A stretch of 37,556 bases of DNA, from contig JAUNNN010000021.1 of the NCBI GenBank assembly GCA_030531435.1, positions 1 to 37,556 of the forward strand. The letters are read 5' to 3'. Position numbers and translations under genes: made by a program. Every line of letters begins with the position of its first letter. Position 1 is the stretch's first letter. Below the pieces are notes generated by a model. That model did no database searches, had not been told where the DNA came from, and saw nothing but the letters and a program-made list of their open reading frames with translations. Shown here in pieces: positions 25,469-33,531 of this stretch. This DNA comes from Lachnospiraceae bacterium. GTDB taxonomy: Bacteria; Bacillota; Clostridia; Lachnospirales; Lachnospiraceae.

Positions 25469-25477
25469 ATTATATCA
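25469..25477 (-). promoter_or_regulatory. Extended -10 promoter of the EPS operon
   Basis: TGATATAAT on the minus strand is identical to the glgC extended -10. A weak -35 (TTTACT) lies 17 bases upstream of the TATAAT hexamer. Transcription would start near 25462. No clear promoter was seen for the plus-strand gene in the same 120-base gap. Confidence 0.5.
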
Positions 25478-25511
25478 ATTTAGGGATATAAAGTAAAGAA
25501 ACATAGATTAT

Positions 25512-25991
25512 ATGAACTATATATTAGACTTATTAAACAACCATGTTTTTATTACTGCTGCATCTGCATGGGCAATAGCTCAGGTAATAAAAACAATTAT
25601 AGATTTTTCGCTATCTGGTAGTTTTAAACCAGAAAGACTTGTTGGATCAGGAGGAATGCCAAGCTGTCATTCAGCAACTGTATGCGCTCTCGCTACGATA
25701 TGTTTACTAGAGTACGGCGCCGATTCACCATTCTTCGCAATTTCCGCAATGCTTGCAATTATTGTTATGTATGATGCAAGAGGAGTTAGACGAGAAACTG
25801 GAACTCAGGCAGTTGTAATTAACGAAATTATTGCTTACCTGTCAAACCCAGCAGATCCAAGATATAAGGATCCAAAGTTTTCAGAGGAAAAGCTGAAAGA
25901 GCTTATCGGACACACACCACTTCAGGTAGTATTTGGAGCAATTCTTGGAGTCATTGTAGCAATTGTAGCATACAACGTTATATGGAACTAA
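25512..25991 (+). CDS. Divergent PAP2 family membrane protein (YuiD-like, DUF212)
   Basis: The only convincing plus-strand gene. The 159-residue protein has about four membrane helices and the motif GSGGMPSCHSATVCALA (about 45-61), a version of the PAP2 phosphatase PSGHS motif with the catalytic His, and MYDARGVRRETGTQAVV, the second conserved block of the family. Enzymes of this superfamily remove phosphates from lipids or lipid-linked intermediates, so a role in polyprenyl phosphate recycling next to EPS genes is attractive but unproved. The ribosome binding site before the ATG is poor. It converges on pgi across a shared terminator. Confidence 0.87.
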   Translation: MNYILDLLNNHVFITAASAWAIAQVIKTIIDFSLSGSFKPERLVGSGGMPSCHSATVCALATICLLEYGADSPFFAISAMLAIIVMYDARGVRRETGTQAVVINEIIAYLSNPADPRYKDPKFSEEKLKELIGHTPLQVVFGAILGVIVAIVAYNVIWN

Positions 25992-26008
25992 ATCACTTCT
26001 AGTAATAA

Positions 26009-26043
26009 AAAAGCACGTGCTAAAATTTCTAGCACGTGCTTTT
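26009..26043. terminator. Bidirectional terminator between YuiD-like gene and pgi
   Basis: AAAAGCACGTGCTA (26009-26022) and TAGCACGTGCTTTT (26030-26043) form a perfect 14-bp stem with a seven-base loop, and A- and T-runs lie on both sides. It can stop transcription from both converging genes. Confidence 0.92.
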
Positions 26044-26060
26044 ATTTTGTATTTACTAAA

Positions 26061-27641
26061 TTAGATGTTTAATAAATCACTGTAAGCCTTAAGAGCTCCA
26101 TCTGTTTCATGAGCAAGTACTTTCTTTGCAAGTACTTTACCAAGCTGTACACCTTCCTGATCGAAGCTGTTAAGGTTCCAAGCAAATCCCTGGAACATAA
26201 CCTTGTTCTCAAAGTGAGCAAGAAGAGCACCAAGAACTTCTGGTGTAAGCTTATCACCTACAATAATACTTGAAGGACGATTTCCTTCGAAGTTCTTATT
26301 CTTATTCTCATCAACCTTACCACAAGCAAAAGCCATAATCTGTGCTGCAACGTTTGCACATAACTTCTGCTGGCTTGTTGAGCCCTGAATATCAACATCC
26401 ATCTCTGCCTGATTATTTCTAAAACCAATGAACTGCATTGGAATAACGTTTTTACCCTGATGGAGAAGCTGGTAGAATGAATGCTGTCCGTTTGTACCTG
26501 GCTCACCGAAGATTACAGGACCTGTTACATAATTTACAGGCTCACCAAATCTGTTTACACTCTTACCATTTGATTCCATATCAGCCTGCTGAAGATGTGC
26601 AGGAAAACGGCTTAATGCCTGTGAATATGGAAGAACAGCTGTAGCTTCATATCCAAGAACATTTCTCTCATATACACCAATAAGTGCATCAAGCATTGCT
26701 GGGTTCTTAAGTAAATCTGCATTTGTAGAATTCTTATCTTCAGCTGCTGCACCGTTTAAGAATCTAGCAAAGATTTCTGGTCCAAATGCAAGTGAAAGAA
26801 TTGCACCACCAACTGCTGATGTTGATGAGAAACGTCCACCAATGTAATCATCCATAAAGAATGCTGCAAGGTAATCACTTGACTTAGCAAGTGGAGATGT
26901 CTCTGATGTAACAGCAATCATGTGCTTTGACGCATCAAGACCTGCCTTCTTAAGTGCATCCTTAACAAATGACTCATTTGTAAGTGTCTCAAGTGTTGTA
27001 CCTGATTTTGATACAAGTACAAAGATTGAATGTTCGACATCAATTGAATTTAATACAAGAGCTGCATCATCAGGATCTACATTACTGATGAATTTTGCTT
27101 CCATCTTGAAGCAACCATTCTTTTTAGCCCAGTTTTCAAGAGCAAGATACATAGCTCTTGGGCCAAGATCTGATCCACCAATACCAATCTGAACTGCTGT
27201 AGTGAATTTTTCACCCTTTTCGTTTACAATTTCACCTGAGTGAACTTTATTTGCAAAAGCTGCAATCTTTTCCTGCTGTGCAACATAGAACTCTCTCTTG
27301 TTAACACCTTCTGCAACAACATCCTTACCAAGCTGTCCACGTGTAAGCTGGTGAAGAACAAGTCTCTTCTCACCTGTGTTAATAACTTCGCCTTCGTAAA
27401 GAGCCTGGAACTTTTCTGTAAGCTGTGCTTCCTTTGCAAAATCTGCAAGAGCGCCTAAAATCTCGTCATTAACCTGCTTTGAAGCAAAGTTATATGCAAG
27501 TCCGTTTGACATTGGAACACTGTACTTAGCAACACGTGCTGCACCGTTTTCTCCTGCCATTTCCTTTGTTAAATCAACCTTAGCAGCTGATTCAAGTTTT
27601 TTAACTGAGCTAAGCTCGTCAAAATTTGTCCAAGAAATCAT
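26061..27641 (-). CDS. pgi: Glucose-6-phosphate isomerase
   Basis: Pgi interconverts glucose 6-phosphate and fructose 6-phosphate. The 526-residue protein is of the long type, longer than the roughly 450-residue Bacillus form. Visible are IGIGGSDLGPRAMYLAL near 159, the phosphate-binding SKSGTTLET near 213, GEPGTNGQHSFYQLLHQG near 382 with the signature Glu-His pair, and SFDQEGVQLGK near 500 with the catalytic Lys. I take ATG 27641 (MISWTNFDEL) as start, because AAAGG lies ten bases upstream. The in-frame ATG at 27653 sits directly on that ribosome binding site. The leader and ribosome binding site strongly resemble those of fba. Its own promoter overlaps the end of the Bat operon. Confidence 0.95.
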   Translation of the reverse strand: MISWTNFDELSSVKKLESAAKVDLTKEMAGENGAARVAKYSVPMSNGLAYNFASKQVNDEILGALADFAKEAQLTEKFQALYEGEVINTGEKRLVLHQLTRGQLGKDVVAEGVNKREFYVAQQEKIAAFANKVHSGEIVNEKGEKFTTAVQIGIGGSDLGPRAMYLALENWAKKNGCFKMEAKFISNVDPDDAALVLNSIDVEHSIFVLVSKSGTTLETLTNESFVKDALKKAGLDASKHMIAVTSETSPLAKSSDYLAAFFMDDYIGGRFSSTSAVGGAILSLAFGPEIFARFLNGAAAEDKNSTNADLLKNPAMLDALIGVYERNVLGYEATAVLPYSQALSRFPAHLQQADMESNGKSVNRFGEPVNYVTGPVIFGEPGTNGQHSFYQLLHQGKNVIPMQFIGFRNNQAEMDVDIQGSTSQQKLCANVAAQIMAFACGKVDENKNKNFEGNRPSSIIVGDKLTPEVLGALLAHFENKVMFQGFAWNLNSFDQEGVQLGKVLAKKVLAHETDGALKAYSDLLNI

Positions 27642-27691
27642 TTTTATATACATCCTTTCAAGTAAATTAATACTTTATTTTCGCCAAAACA

Positions 27692-27720
27692 ACTATACAT
27701 TAATATTGCATATTTTTCAA
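27692..27720 (-). promoter_or_regulatory. Sigma-A type promoter of pgi
   Basis: TTGAAA (27720-27715) and TATAGT (27697-27692) are separated by exactly 17 bases on the minus strand. The transcript would start near 27685, about 44 bases ahead of the start codon. The -35 box ends just after the stop of the TPR-like gene. Confidence 0.62.
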
Positions 27721-27723
27721 TTA

Positions 27724-28383
27724 TTACCAGTTCTTCCCATCAAAATATGAATAATCCCAGTCTTTATACATTTCATCCGTTTCATATCTTTCTTCCTGGC
27801 CAAGCATGGCATCTTTCTCAAGATTACCTTTTATTTCCTGAAGTTTTTTATCTTCCTCTTCAGTCATCTTGTTTTCTTCTTCTTTTTTCTGTTCCTCTGG
27901 CTTTTCTTCTTCCTTCTTTTCTTCTTCCGGCTGTTCTGTATTTTCTTTAAGCCATTTTATATATTCATCAATTTCATCTTTTAGTTTTTGAGCAGTCTTA
28001 TTATGGCCTTCAGCATCATCACCTGCACATTCATTTTCTGTAAGAATATCCTTTGCCTCCTCAAGACGACTGATACTTTCTTCGAGATTTTCATAAGTAA
28101 CCGATTCAGGTGTAATCTGTTTTACAATTGAAAGCGCGTAATTAATCCTTACTTTACAATCCTGCTTTTTTCTTGGTTTACGCCAGAGAGAATCCTGATA
28201 GTAAAGCCCTGCTGTATAATAATCGCCCTGTCTATATGCCTTATTACCAGAATTATAGTAGTGAATCATCATTCTATTCACATAGAAGTGTCTGGCAATA
28301 ATGAGAAACAGAATTATTGCGATGATTCTAAGTATTTTCATCTGTTTTTTATTCAGTTTAAATTGTATATCTTTTTTCTTCAT
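27724..28383 (-). CDS. TPR-like membrane-anchored protein of the Bat operon (BatC-like)
   Basis: A 219-residue protein with one N-terminal membrane helix (17-35, ILRIIAIILFLIIARHF), then a TPR-like pair of helices (YYNSGNKAYRQGDYYTAGLYYQDSLW, about 41-66, and a second near 100-125), and a lysine/glutamate-rich coil between about 148 and 190. It ends in an aromatic, acidic tail (DWDYSYFDGKNW). Order and architecture match BatC of MoxR-Bat operons, where it is proposed to bind partners in the periplasm or outside. The low-complexity stretch makes detailed comparison hard. It starts one base after the VWA gene, with which it is surely co-transcribed. No terminator is visible after it. Confidence 0.72.
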   Translation of the reverse strand: MKKKDIQFKLNKKQMKILRIIAIILFLIIARHFYVNRMMIHYYNSGNKAYRQGDYYTAGLYYQDSLWRKPRKKQDCKVRINYALSIVKQITPESVTYENLEESISRLEEAKDILTENECAGDDAEGHNKTAQKLKDEIDEYIKWLKENTEQPEEEKKEEEKPEEQKKEEENKMTEEEDKKLQEIKGNLEKDAMLGQEERYETDEMYKDWDYSYFDGKNW

Positions 28384-28384
28384 A

Positions 28385-30313
28385 TTACTTTTTAACTACT
28401 ACGTATACTGCATTAAGCATAAACAGTATGATTACAGGAATAAGGAAATAATAACCTCTATTCTCAGGAGAATTAATATATTCTTCTCCTGTTTCATTTT
28501 CTTCTATTTCTTCCTTTATATCCATATTTGATTTTATGGAATTAACAACCTTTTCAAGACCTGTCTTTGGATTCATATCTACATAGCTAATTCCCATATC
28601 ATCAGCTATTTTGTTAAGATTTTCTTCATCCTTATGAGATACTGCTTCTTCCCATGGATATGAAGAATAATCCATTATGACTGTTGGCTCTTCTTCCCAG
28701 CTTTTCTTAACATACATCTTTCCGCCAGCCTTTGTTCCATATCCAAGAACGGCACCACCATCAAGCTTCCCGTTAATAGTAGAATACGAAACTGCTGCAG
28801 CCTCTTCATTTGTTATTTCACCATCGCTTATATAAAATAGTGCAACCTTACTATCTTTAGTACTCTTTGCGTCATCGATTATATTTCCTATTGCTTCAGC
28901 AGCTGTACCATATGACGAGCCCTTTGCATACATAGAATCAATTGCCTGAAGTGAATTCACAACACTTTTGACGTATTGTGTATTGTTATTAAAAGGACAC
29001 ATCTGTATTGCTTCGTTACTGAATGATACTACGCTAATGTTTGTACCCTCTAATCTATCAATTAAATCATTTATATCGCCTTTAGCCTGGTCAAGTCTTG
29101 TCTTACCATTCTGCCCATCATCTGCTAACATACTGATTGTATTATCTACAGCAATAATCACGTTATACTTGGAGCTCTTTTTTATTTCCATATCTGGACC
29201 ATACGTATAGAGGTGTGCTGGTCTTATTCCATAAATAAATGTAAGCACAAGTAAAGCAATTATTGCCACCTGACTTAATACCGTGAACACATTTATTCTC
29301 TTTAGAAGAATTGTTGCAAGTATAAATATAAATGCTGAAATACAAAGAACTAAAAACGCCTTTTCTGGTGTTTCAACTTCTTTCATTATTACTTTACCTT
29401 TTACAAGGCTTGCACTTTTTGATTCGATTTCCTCTGTAATTTTATGGAATGTTTTTGAATCCTCTTCAAGGAAGAACTTACCACCTGTAAGTTCCATGGC
29501 CTGTTTCATTTCTTCCTTATCCTTGGCATACATTAGTTCAGTACCAATGCCATATACTGTAACATCTTTCTTTTTACAGTATTCTGCAGCTTCCATAAGT
29601 GATAAATATCCATCACCATTTTTATCATTGTCCGTTGCAAAGATAATGATTTTTGTTCTATCTTTACTATCAGGTGGGAAATTTATAAGTCCACTTGTAA
29701 GTCCATCACCAATAAGTGAACTTCCCCTTAATTCATTTCCAATAAGCGTTCCGCCATAGAGAAAATTATCCCATCTAAGCCACTCTCTGGCTGATACCAT
29801 TCTGCCCTTTGTAGTGACTTTTATAGCAGTATGAATATTCTCAAGCTGTTCAAGGGTGTAATTATAATCATCTGAAAGTGGTGCAAGAAGTACTGGTGAT
29901 GTATTAAAAGCTACAATACCAACTCTTTCACCAGATAAATTCTTCACTGTGTCCTGAAGTTCTTTTACTAGTTTTAAGTTCAAATCATTAACTGATGAAG
30001 ATATATCAAGACAAATCATTATGTCTCTATTATATTTTTCCTGCTGGATTTTTTTTACATAGTATGGCTTTGAAAGGACAACAAAAGAAGCCACAATCGA
30101 AACGAGTAGGGCTATAATTAAGACAAATCTTAATACGTAATACGTAATAAATATTCTTTTGTAATATGCATCCTCAAACAGTAAATCAGTATTAGCGATT
30201 TTTACACCCTTTTTGTATTCATTCTTCTTTACCTGAAAGAATATAAAAAGAGCAAAAAGTATTACTGAAATAATGATTCCTGTAAGAGCAAGTATCGGTG
30301 TTTTTAGTTCCAT
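28385..30313 (-). CDS. Fused BatA/BatB-like protein with two VWA domains
   Basis: This 642-residue membrane protein joins two von Willebrand A domains. Helices lie at 8-27 and 56-82, then VWA1 (about 95-300) with an intact metal site (MIDAS) DISSS (Asp103, Ser105, Ser107) and Asp228. Helices at 320-337 and 341-361 lead to VWA2 (about 382-600), whose site reads DNTIS (Asp390, Thr392, Ser394), a Thr for Ser variant, with SDG at 496-498. A last helix lies at 621-640. The loop around Asp228 is DNDKNGDGYLSLME, which contains a textbook EF-hand calcium loop (Asp230 to Glu241). Separate BatA and BatB genes are usual in Bacteroidetes; here they are one chain. The gene overlaps the preceding one by ten bases. 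The domain calls are good; the role is inferred from the operon. Confidence 0.85.
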   Translation of the reverse strand: MELKTPILALTGIIISVILFALFIFFQVKKNEYKKGVKIANTDLLFEDAYYKRIFITYYVLRFVLIIALLVSIVASFVVLSKPYYVKKIQQEKYNRDIMICLDISSSVNDLNLKLVKELQDTVKNLSGERVGIVAFNTSPVLLAPLSDDYNYTLEQLENIHTAIKVTTKGRMVSAREWLRWDNFLYGGTLIGNELRGSSLIGDGLTSGLINFPPDSKDRTKIIIFATDNDKNGDGYLSLMEAAEYCKKKDVTVYGIGTELMYAKDKEEMKQAMELTGGKFFLEEDSKTFHKITEEIESKSASLVKGKVIMKEVETPEKAFLVLCISAFIFILATILLKRINVFTVLSQVAIIALLVLTFIYGIRPAHLYTYGPDMEIKKSSKYNVIIAVDNTISMLADDGQNGKTRLDQAKGDINDLIDRLEGTNISVVSFSNEAIQMCPFNNNTQYVKSVVNSLQAIDSMYAKGSSYGTAAEAIGNIIDDAKSTKDSKVALFYISDGEITNEEAAAVSYSTINGKLDGGAVLGYGTKAGGKMYVKKSWEEEPTVIMDYSSYPWEEAVSHKDEENLNKIADDMGISYVDMNPKTGLEKVVNSIKSNMDIKEEIEENETGEEYINSPENRGYYFLIPVIILFMLNAVYVVVKK

Positions 30314-30771
30314 GTATCGATTATCTTTTTTGCTTCGTAAATTGCTTTATAAAAATCTCCACTTCCACTGCTTGAAAATTCCGGTTCATAGCATGCTTCT
30401 ACGATTTTTTCGACCTTTTCAATATCAAGTGCTCTGATTTCAGCAAGGGTTTTCTTTGTTACATCAATTCCTGCATATTCAAGTACAAAGTTTCTTACTA
30501 AAACACTAAGGTTCTGGAATCCCTGCTTTGATGTTATTTCTTTTCGTTCATATAAAGACGCTATATTTTCTATTTTGTATATATAGCTATTCTTTATTGG
30601 CAAAGGAACTGGTTTTATATTGTCTTTTTCTATATTATTTCTCTTTTTTGATTTTCTTTTATTTTTATCAAATATCCTTGAGATAACTGGCCATGCAATA
30701 AATAAAAATAATAAGAAAAGAGGAATAAAGCCTGTTGCAAAATTAGGCTGTAAATGAACTGTTGTTGGCAT
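30304..30771 (-). CDS. Small membrane protein of the Bat operon (DUF4381-like)
   Basis: A 155-residue protein with one helix near 12-32 (ATGFIPLFLLFLFIAWPVI), a basic stretch (KNKRKSKKRNN), and a helical soluble part with LVRNFVLEYAGIDVTKKTLAEIRALD. This pattern, an N-terminal helix followed by a helical domain between the DUF58 and VWA genes, is usual for the DUF4381-like members of MoxR operons. The match is by position and shape, not by strong motif. It overlaps the VWA gene by ten bases and follows the DUF58 gene after two, so translation is likely coupled. Confidence 0.65.
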   Translation of the reverse strand: MPTTVHLQPNFATGFIPLFLLFLFIAWPVISRIFDKNKRKSKKRNNIEKDNIKPVPLPIKNSYIYKIENIASLYERKEITSKQGFQNLSVLVRNFVLEYAGIDVTKKTLAEIRALDIEKVEKIVEACYEPEFSSSGSGDFYKAIYEAKKIIDTWN

Positions 30772-30773
30772 TT

Positions 30774-31658
30774 TTAACCTCTGTCATATTTATGCTTTTC
30801 AAGAAGATTTATTATCTCTCTGTCTATTTCAGCTGTGTAATCAATTGTGGAACACGAAATACCAAACTTCTTGAGTTTTTCTTCGGCCCCTCTTTGAAGA
30901 GATAAGTTCTTTTCTCTTGTTTTCTTAAACATCTTTTTGTTTTTTGCAAAAAATGAAGGCATGCTATTTCCTGCAAACAAATTATATGCATCATCTGTTC
31001 CAAAGGATGCATCAGAGATGTTCATAAAAAGAACATCATGGGCCACAAGAAGTCTTTTAAGGTTTACTTCTTCAATGTTTCTGATTCCGGCTACGTCCGT
31101 TGCAACAATAATAATCATTTTACGTTTGAAGTTTCTTATGATGTATTCAAACGTATCATTAATATCTGTATTGTTATCTATGGAAACACTTTTGTAGTAG
31201 CTTTCTAAAATAAGTTCAATATTTCCAAGACCTGTTTTAAATGGAAAATGTTTTACACCATTATTTGTCATAAATGTAGCAGAAACATAGTCGCCACTTT
31301 TATTTACAAAATAAGCAAGAGTACCCGTTCCCATTATTGCCAGGTCTCTTTTTTCCTCAAAGCCATCACTATCACCAAGCATTCTGCGATTAGTATCAAG
31401 CACAAGCATAATGTTATGCTTTCTATCGGCTATATATTGCCTGACAAGCATTTTCTGGCTTCTAGCTGTAGCTTTCCAATCAATATCTTTAACATCATCA
31501 CCCTGAACGTATTCTCTAAGCTCATCAAAGTTCATGGATCTGCCTTTAAATATTGACTTGTATGTACCGTCTAATACCTGATTAGTAGCTCTTCTCGTTC
31601 TGACAGTCTGATATCTTTTCAGATTCGCCTGTATTTTTGATACGAAAGTCATTTTCAT
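30774..31658 (-). CDS. DUF58 domain protein
   Basis: A 294-residue protein with the DUF58 signature MNFDELREYVQGDDVKDIDWKATARSQKMLVRQY (about 42-75), where the REY, GDD and DW residues are conserved. A VWA-like domain follows, NIMLVLDTNRRM, with a degenerate metal site. DUF58 proteins are regular partners of MoxR ATPases and are thought to help assemble or activate metal-dependent complexes. It starts at ATG 31658, which shares four bases with the moxR stop. A Met two codons later is an alternative start. It lacks a clear membrane segment, so it is probably cytoplasmic. Confidence 0.88.
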   Translation of the reverse strand: MKMTFVSKIQANLKRYQTVRTRRATNQVLDGTYKSIFKGRSMNFDELREYVQGDDVKDIDWKATARSQKMLVRQYIADRKHNIMLVLDTNRRMLGDSDGFEEKRDLAIMGTGTLAYFVNKSGDYVSATFMTNNGVKHFPFKTGLGNIELILESYYKSVSIDNNTDINDTFEYIIRNFKRKMIIIVATDVAGIRNIEEVNLKRLLVAHDVLFMNISDASFGTDDAYNLFAGNSMPSFFAKNKKMFKKTREKNLSLQRGAEEKLKKFGISCSTIDYTAEIDREIINLLEKHKYDRG

Positions 31659-32635
31659 GGGGTATTAATTGCTCCAACTATTTTGTCAATAATCATCTCT
31701 TCCTGAACACCATCAGCAACAGCTGCAAAGTTCAGCATAATTCTATGTCTTAATACTGACTGTCTCATTGATTTAACATCTTCTGGAGTACAGTAATTTC
31801 TTCCCTGAATAAGAGCCATTGCTTTTGCTGCATCCATAAATGCAATTGAAGCTCTTGTACTTGCACCCATTGTTATATAATCTGCGAGATCTTTATCAAT
31901 AAAGTCTTCGGCATGACGTGTAGCATTAACAATACTTACAATGTATTTTTTTATTGATGGGTCAATATAAACTCGCTTACATAAGCCCTGAAGATATTCA
32001 ATGTCTTCAATTGTTGCTACAGAACTGCTTGTATTAAATACGCCTGATTCAATTCTTGAAAGTATTGCCATTTCTTCTTCTGGATTTGGATAATCAAGTT
32101 CAACTTTAAGAAGGAATCTGTCCATCTGAGCTTCTGATAATACATATGTACCTTCCTGCTCAACAGGGTTCTGAGTTGCAATTACAACGAATACACCTGG
32201 CATTTTATATTTCTGACCACCAATTGTAACTGCATGTTCCTGCATGGCTTCAAGCATAGCACTCTGAGTTTTTGCACTTGAACGGTTTATTTCATCTAAG
32301 AGAATGAAGTTTCCGTATACTGGTCCTAGCTTATTTTCAAATGTATTAGTTTGGGAATTATAGATCTGTGTTCCGATAATATCACTTGGAATAAGGTCTG
32401 GTGTACACTGAATTCTTGAAAACTGACCAGCAACTGCTTCTGTCATAACCTTTGCTGCTGTTGTTTTTGCAAGTCCTGGTACAGACTCTAACAGTATATG
32501 TCCATTAGCCATCATAGCTACCAAAATTGAAGTCCCAAGCTGTGTCTGACCAACAACCTTACTTTCATAGTAGCCCATTATATTTCCAATTATTTGTCTT
32601 GCTTTCTGTAATTCTTCTTTACTGATTTCGCTCAT
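31655..32635 (-). CDS. MoxR-family AAA+ ATPase
   Basis: MoxR ATPases act as chaperone-like machines with VWA proteins. The 326 residues show Walker A ESVPGLAKTTAAK near 49-61, Walker B LLDEINRSSAKTQ near 112, sensor 1 ATQNPVEQEGTYVLSEAQ near 155-172, and MDRFLLKVEL with the arginine finger region. The lid domain ends with LRHRIMLNFAAVADG. GGAGG lies about nine bases before ATG 32635. It is the first gene of a five-gene unit (moxR, DUF58, DUF4381-like, fused batAB, batC-like). A TATAAT at 32702-32707 may be its -10. The target complex is unknown. Confidence 0.93.
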   Translation of the reverse strand: MSEISKEELQKARQIIGNIMGYYESKVVGQTQLGTSILVAMMANGHILLESVPGLAKTTAAKVMTEAVAGQFSRIQCTPDLIPSDIIGTQIYNSQTNTFENKLGPVYGNFILLDEINRSSAKTQSAMLEAMQEHAVTIGGQKYKMPGVFVVIATQNPVEQEGTYVLSEAQMDRFLLKVELDYPNPEEEMAILSRIESGVFNTSSSVATIEDIEYLQGLCKRVYIDPSIKKYIVSIVNATRHAEDFIDKDLADYITMGASTRASIAFMDAAKAMALIQGRNYCTPEDVKSMRQSVLRHRIMLNFAAVADGVQEEMIIDKIVGAINTP

Positions 32636-32701
32636 TAGAAGTCCTCCGATTACCGTATGAATTACTGTTTATTTTTTATGCATAAAACCGCATCAGTTTT
32701 G

Positions 32702-32707
32702 ATTATA
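32702..32707 (-). promoter_or_regulatory. Possible -10 of the MoxR/Bat operon
   Basis: TATAAT on the minus strand, in the 82 bases between the trpA terminator and moxR. The -35 position would fall inside the terminator stem and shows no good match, so the call rests on the hexamer and its place. Transcription would start near 32695. Confidence 0.3.
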
Positions 32708-32717
32708 AACCAAAAAT

Positions 32718-32747
32718 AAAAAAAGTACACTTTCGTGTACTTTTTTT
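32718..32747 (-). terminator. Terminator of the trp operon
   Basis: AAAAAAAGTACAC and GTGTACTTTTTTT form a perfect 13-bp stem with a four-base loop (GAAA on the minus strand), ten bases beyond the trpA stop codon. Its flanks give T-runs on both strands, so it might also stop anything arriving on the plus strand. Confidence 0.92.
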
Positions 32748-32757
32748 ATGGAATGCC

Positions 32758-33531
32758 TTACTTTATCGCATCCGTTATTGATTTAACAAATTCTCCAACT
32801 GGCTTTGCTGAATCCTTTCCATTAGCGGCGATTATTTTTACTATTGCAGAACCAACAATTACGCCATCAGATACCTTAGCCATTTTTGCTGCTGACTCAG
32901 CATTTGAAATACCAAATCCGACTGCACATGGAATATCAGGATTTGCTTCTTTAACAAGCTTAACCATTCCACCAATATCTGTAGTAATTTCTGATCTTAC
33001 ACCAGTAACACCAAGCGATGATACACAGTAAACAAATCCATCTGCATCACCGGCAATCATTTTAACTCTGTCATTTGATGTAGGTGCAATAAGTGATATT
33101 AAATCAAGTCCATACTTTTTACATGTTGGAACAAAATCTTCTTTCTCTTCGTATGGAACATCAGGAAGAATAATTCCATCCATTCCAACTTCAGATGCCT
33201 TTTTACAGAACTCCTCAGTACCATATGAGAATACTACATTTGCGTATGTCATAAATACCATTGGAACCTTTACATCCTGACGAAGCTCTTTTACCATATC
33301 AAAAATCTTATCAGTTGTTGTACCAGCTGTAAGAGCTCTTAAGTTTGCTTCCTGAATTACTGGGCCTTCTGCTGTAGGATCTGAAAATGGTATTCCAAGC
33401 TCAATAAGGTCTGCACCATTTGCTACCATTTCCTTTACAACAGCCTTTGTTGTCTCAAGGTCAGGATCACCACAAGTTATAAATGGAATAAAAGCTTTTC
33501 CGTTTTTAAATGCTTCTCTAATATTACTCAT
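32758..33531 (-). CDS. trpA: Tryptophan synthase alpha chain
   Basis: TrpA cleaves indole-3-glycerol phosphate and passes indole to TrpB. I take ATG 33531 ([14 protein letters not shown]), giving 257 residues, because GGGAGG lies seven bases upstream and the family begins here; the open frame extends 17 codons further without a binding site. The catalytic Glu (Glu49 in Salmonella) is Glu44 in [11 protein letters not shown]. The usual Asp60, in DPLADG, is here Glu55 in DPTAEG, a conservative change. Later motifs are GITG-like [12 protein letters not shown] and [11 protein letters not shown]. It overlaps trpB by eight bases, as is usual, and ends the operon. Confidence 0.95.
   Translation of the reverse strand: MSNIREAFKNGKAFIPFITCGDPDLETTKAVVKEMVANGADLIELGIPFSDPTAEGPVIQEANLRALTAGTTTDKIFDMVKELRQDVKVPMVFMTYANVVFSYGTEEFCKKASEVGMDGIILPDVPYEEKEDFVPTCKKYGLDLISLIAPTSNDRVKMIAGDADGFVYCVSSLGVTGVRSEITTDIGGMVKLVKEANPDIPCAVGFGISNAESAAKMAKVSDGVIVGSAIVKIIAANGKDSAKPVGEFVKSITDAIK

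Noticed and set aside
29283-29759. Open plus-strand frame of 158 codons opposite the VWA gene
   Set aside because: Antisense to a gene with clear domains; the hydrophobic serine-rich translation is the usual mirror of this coding strand.
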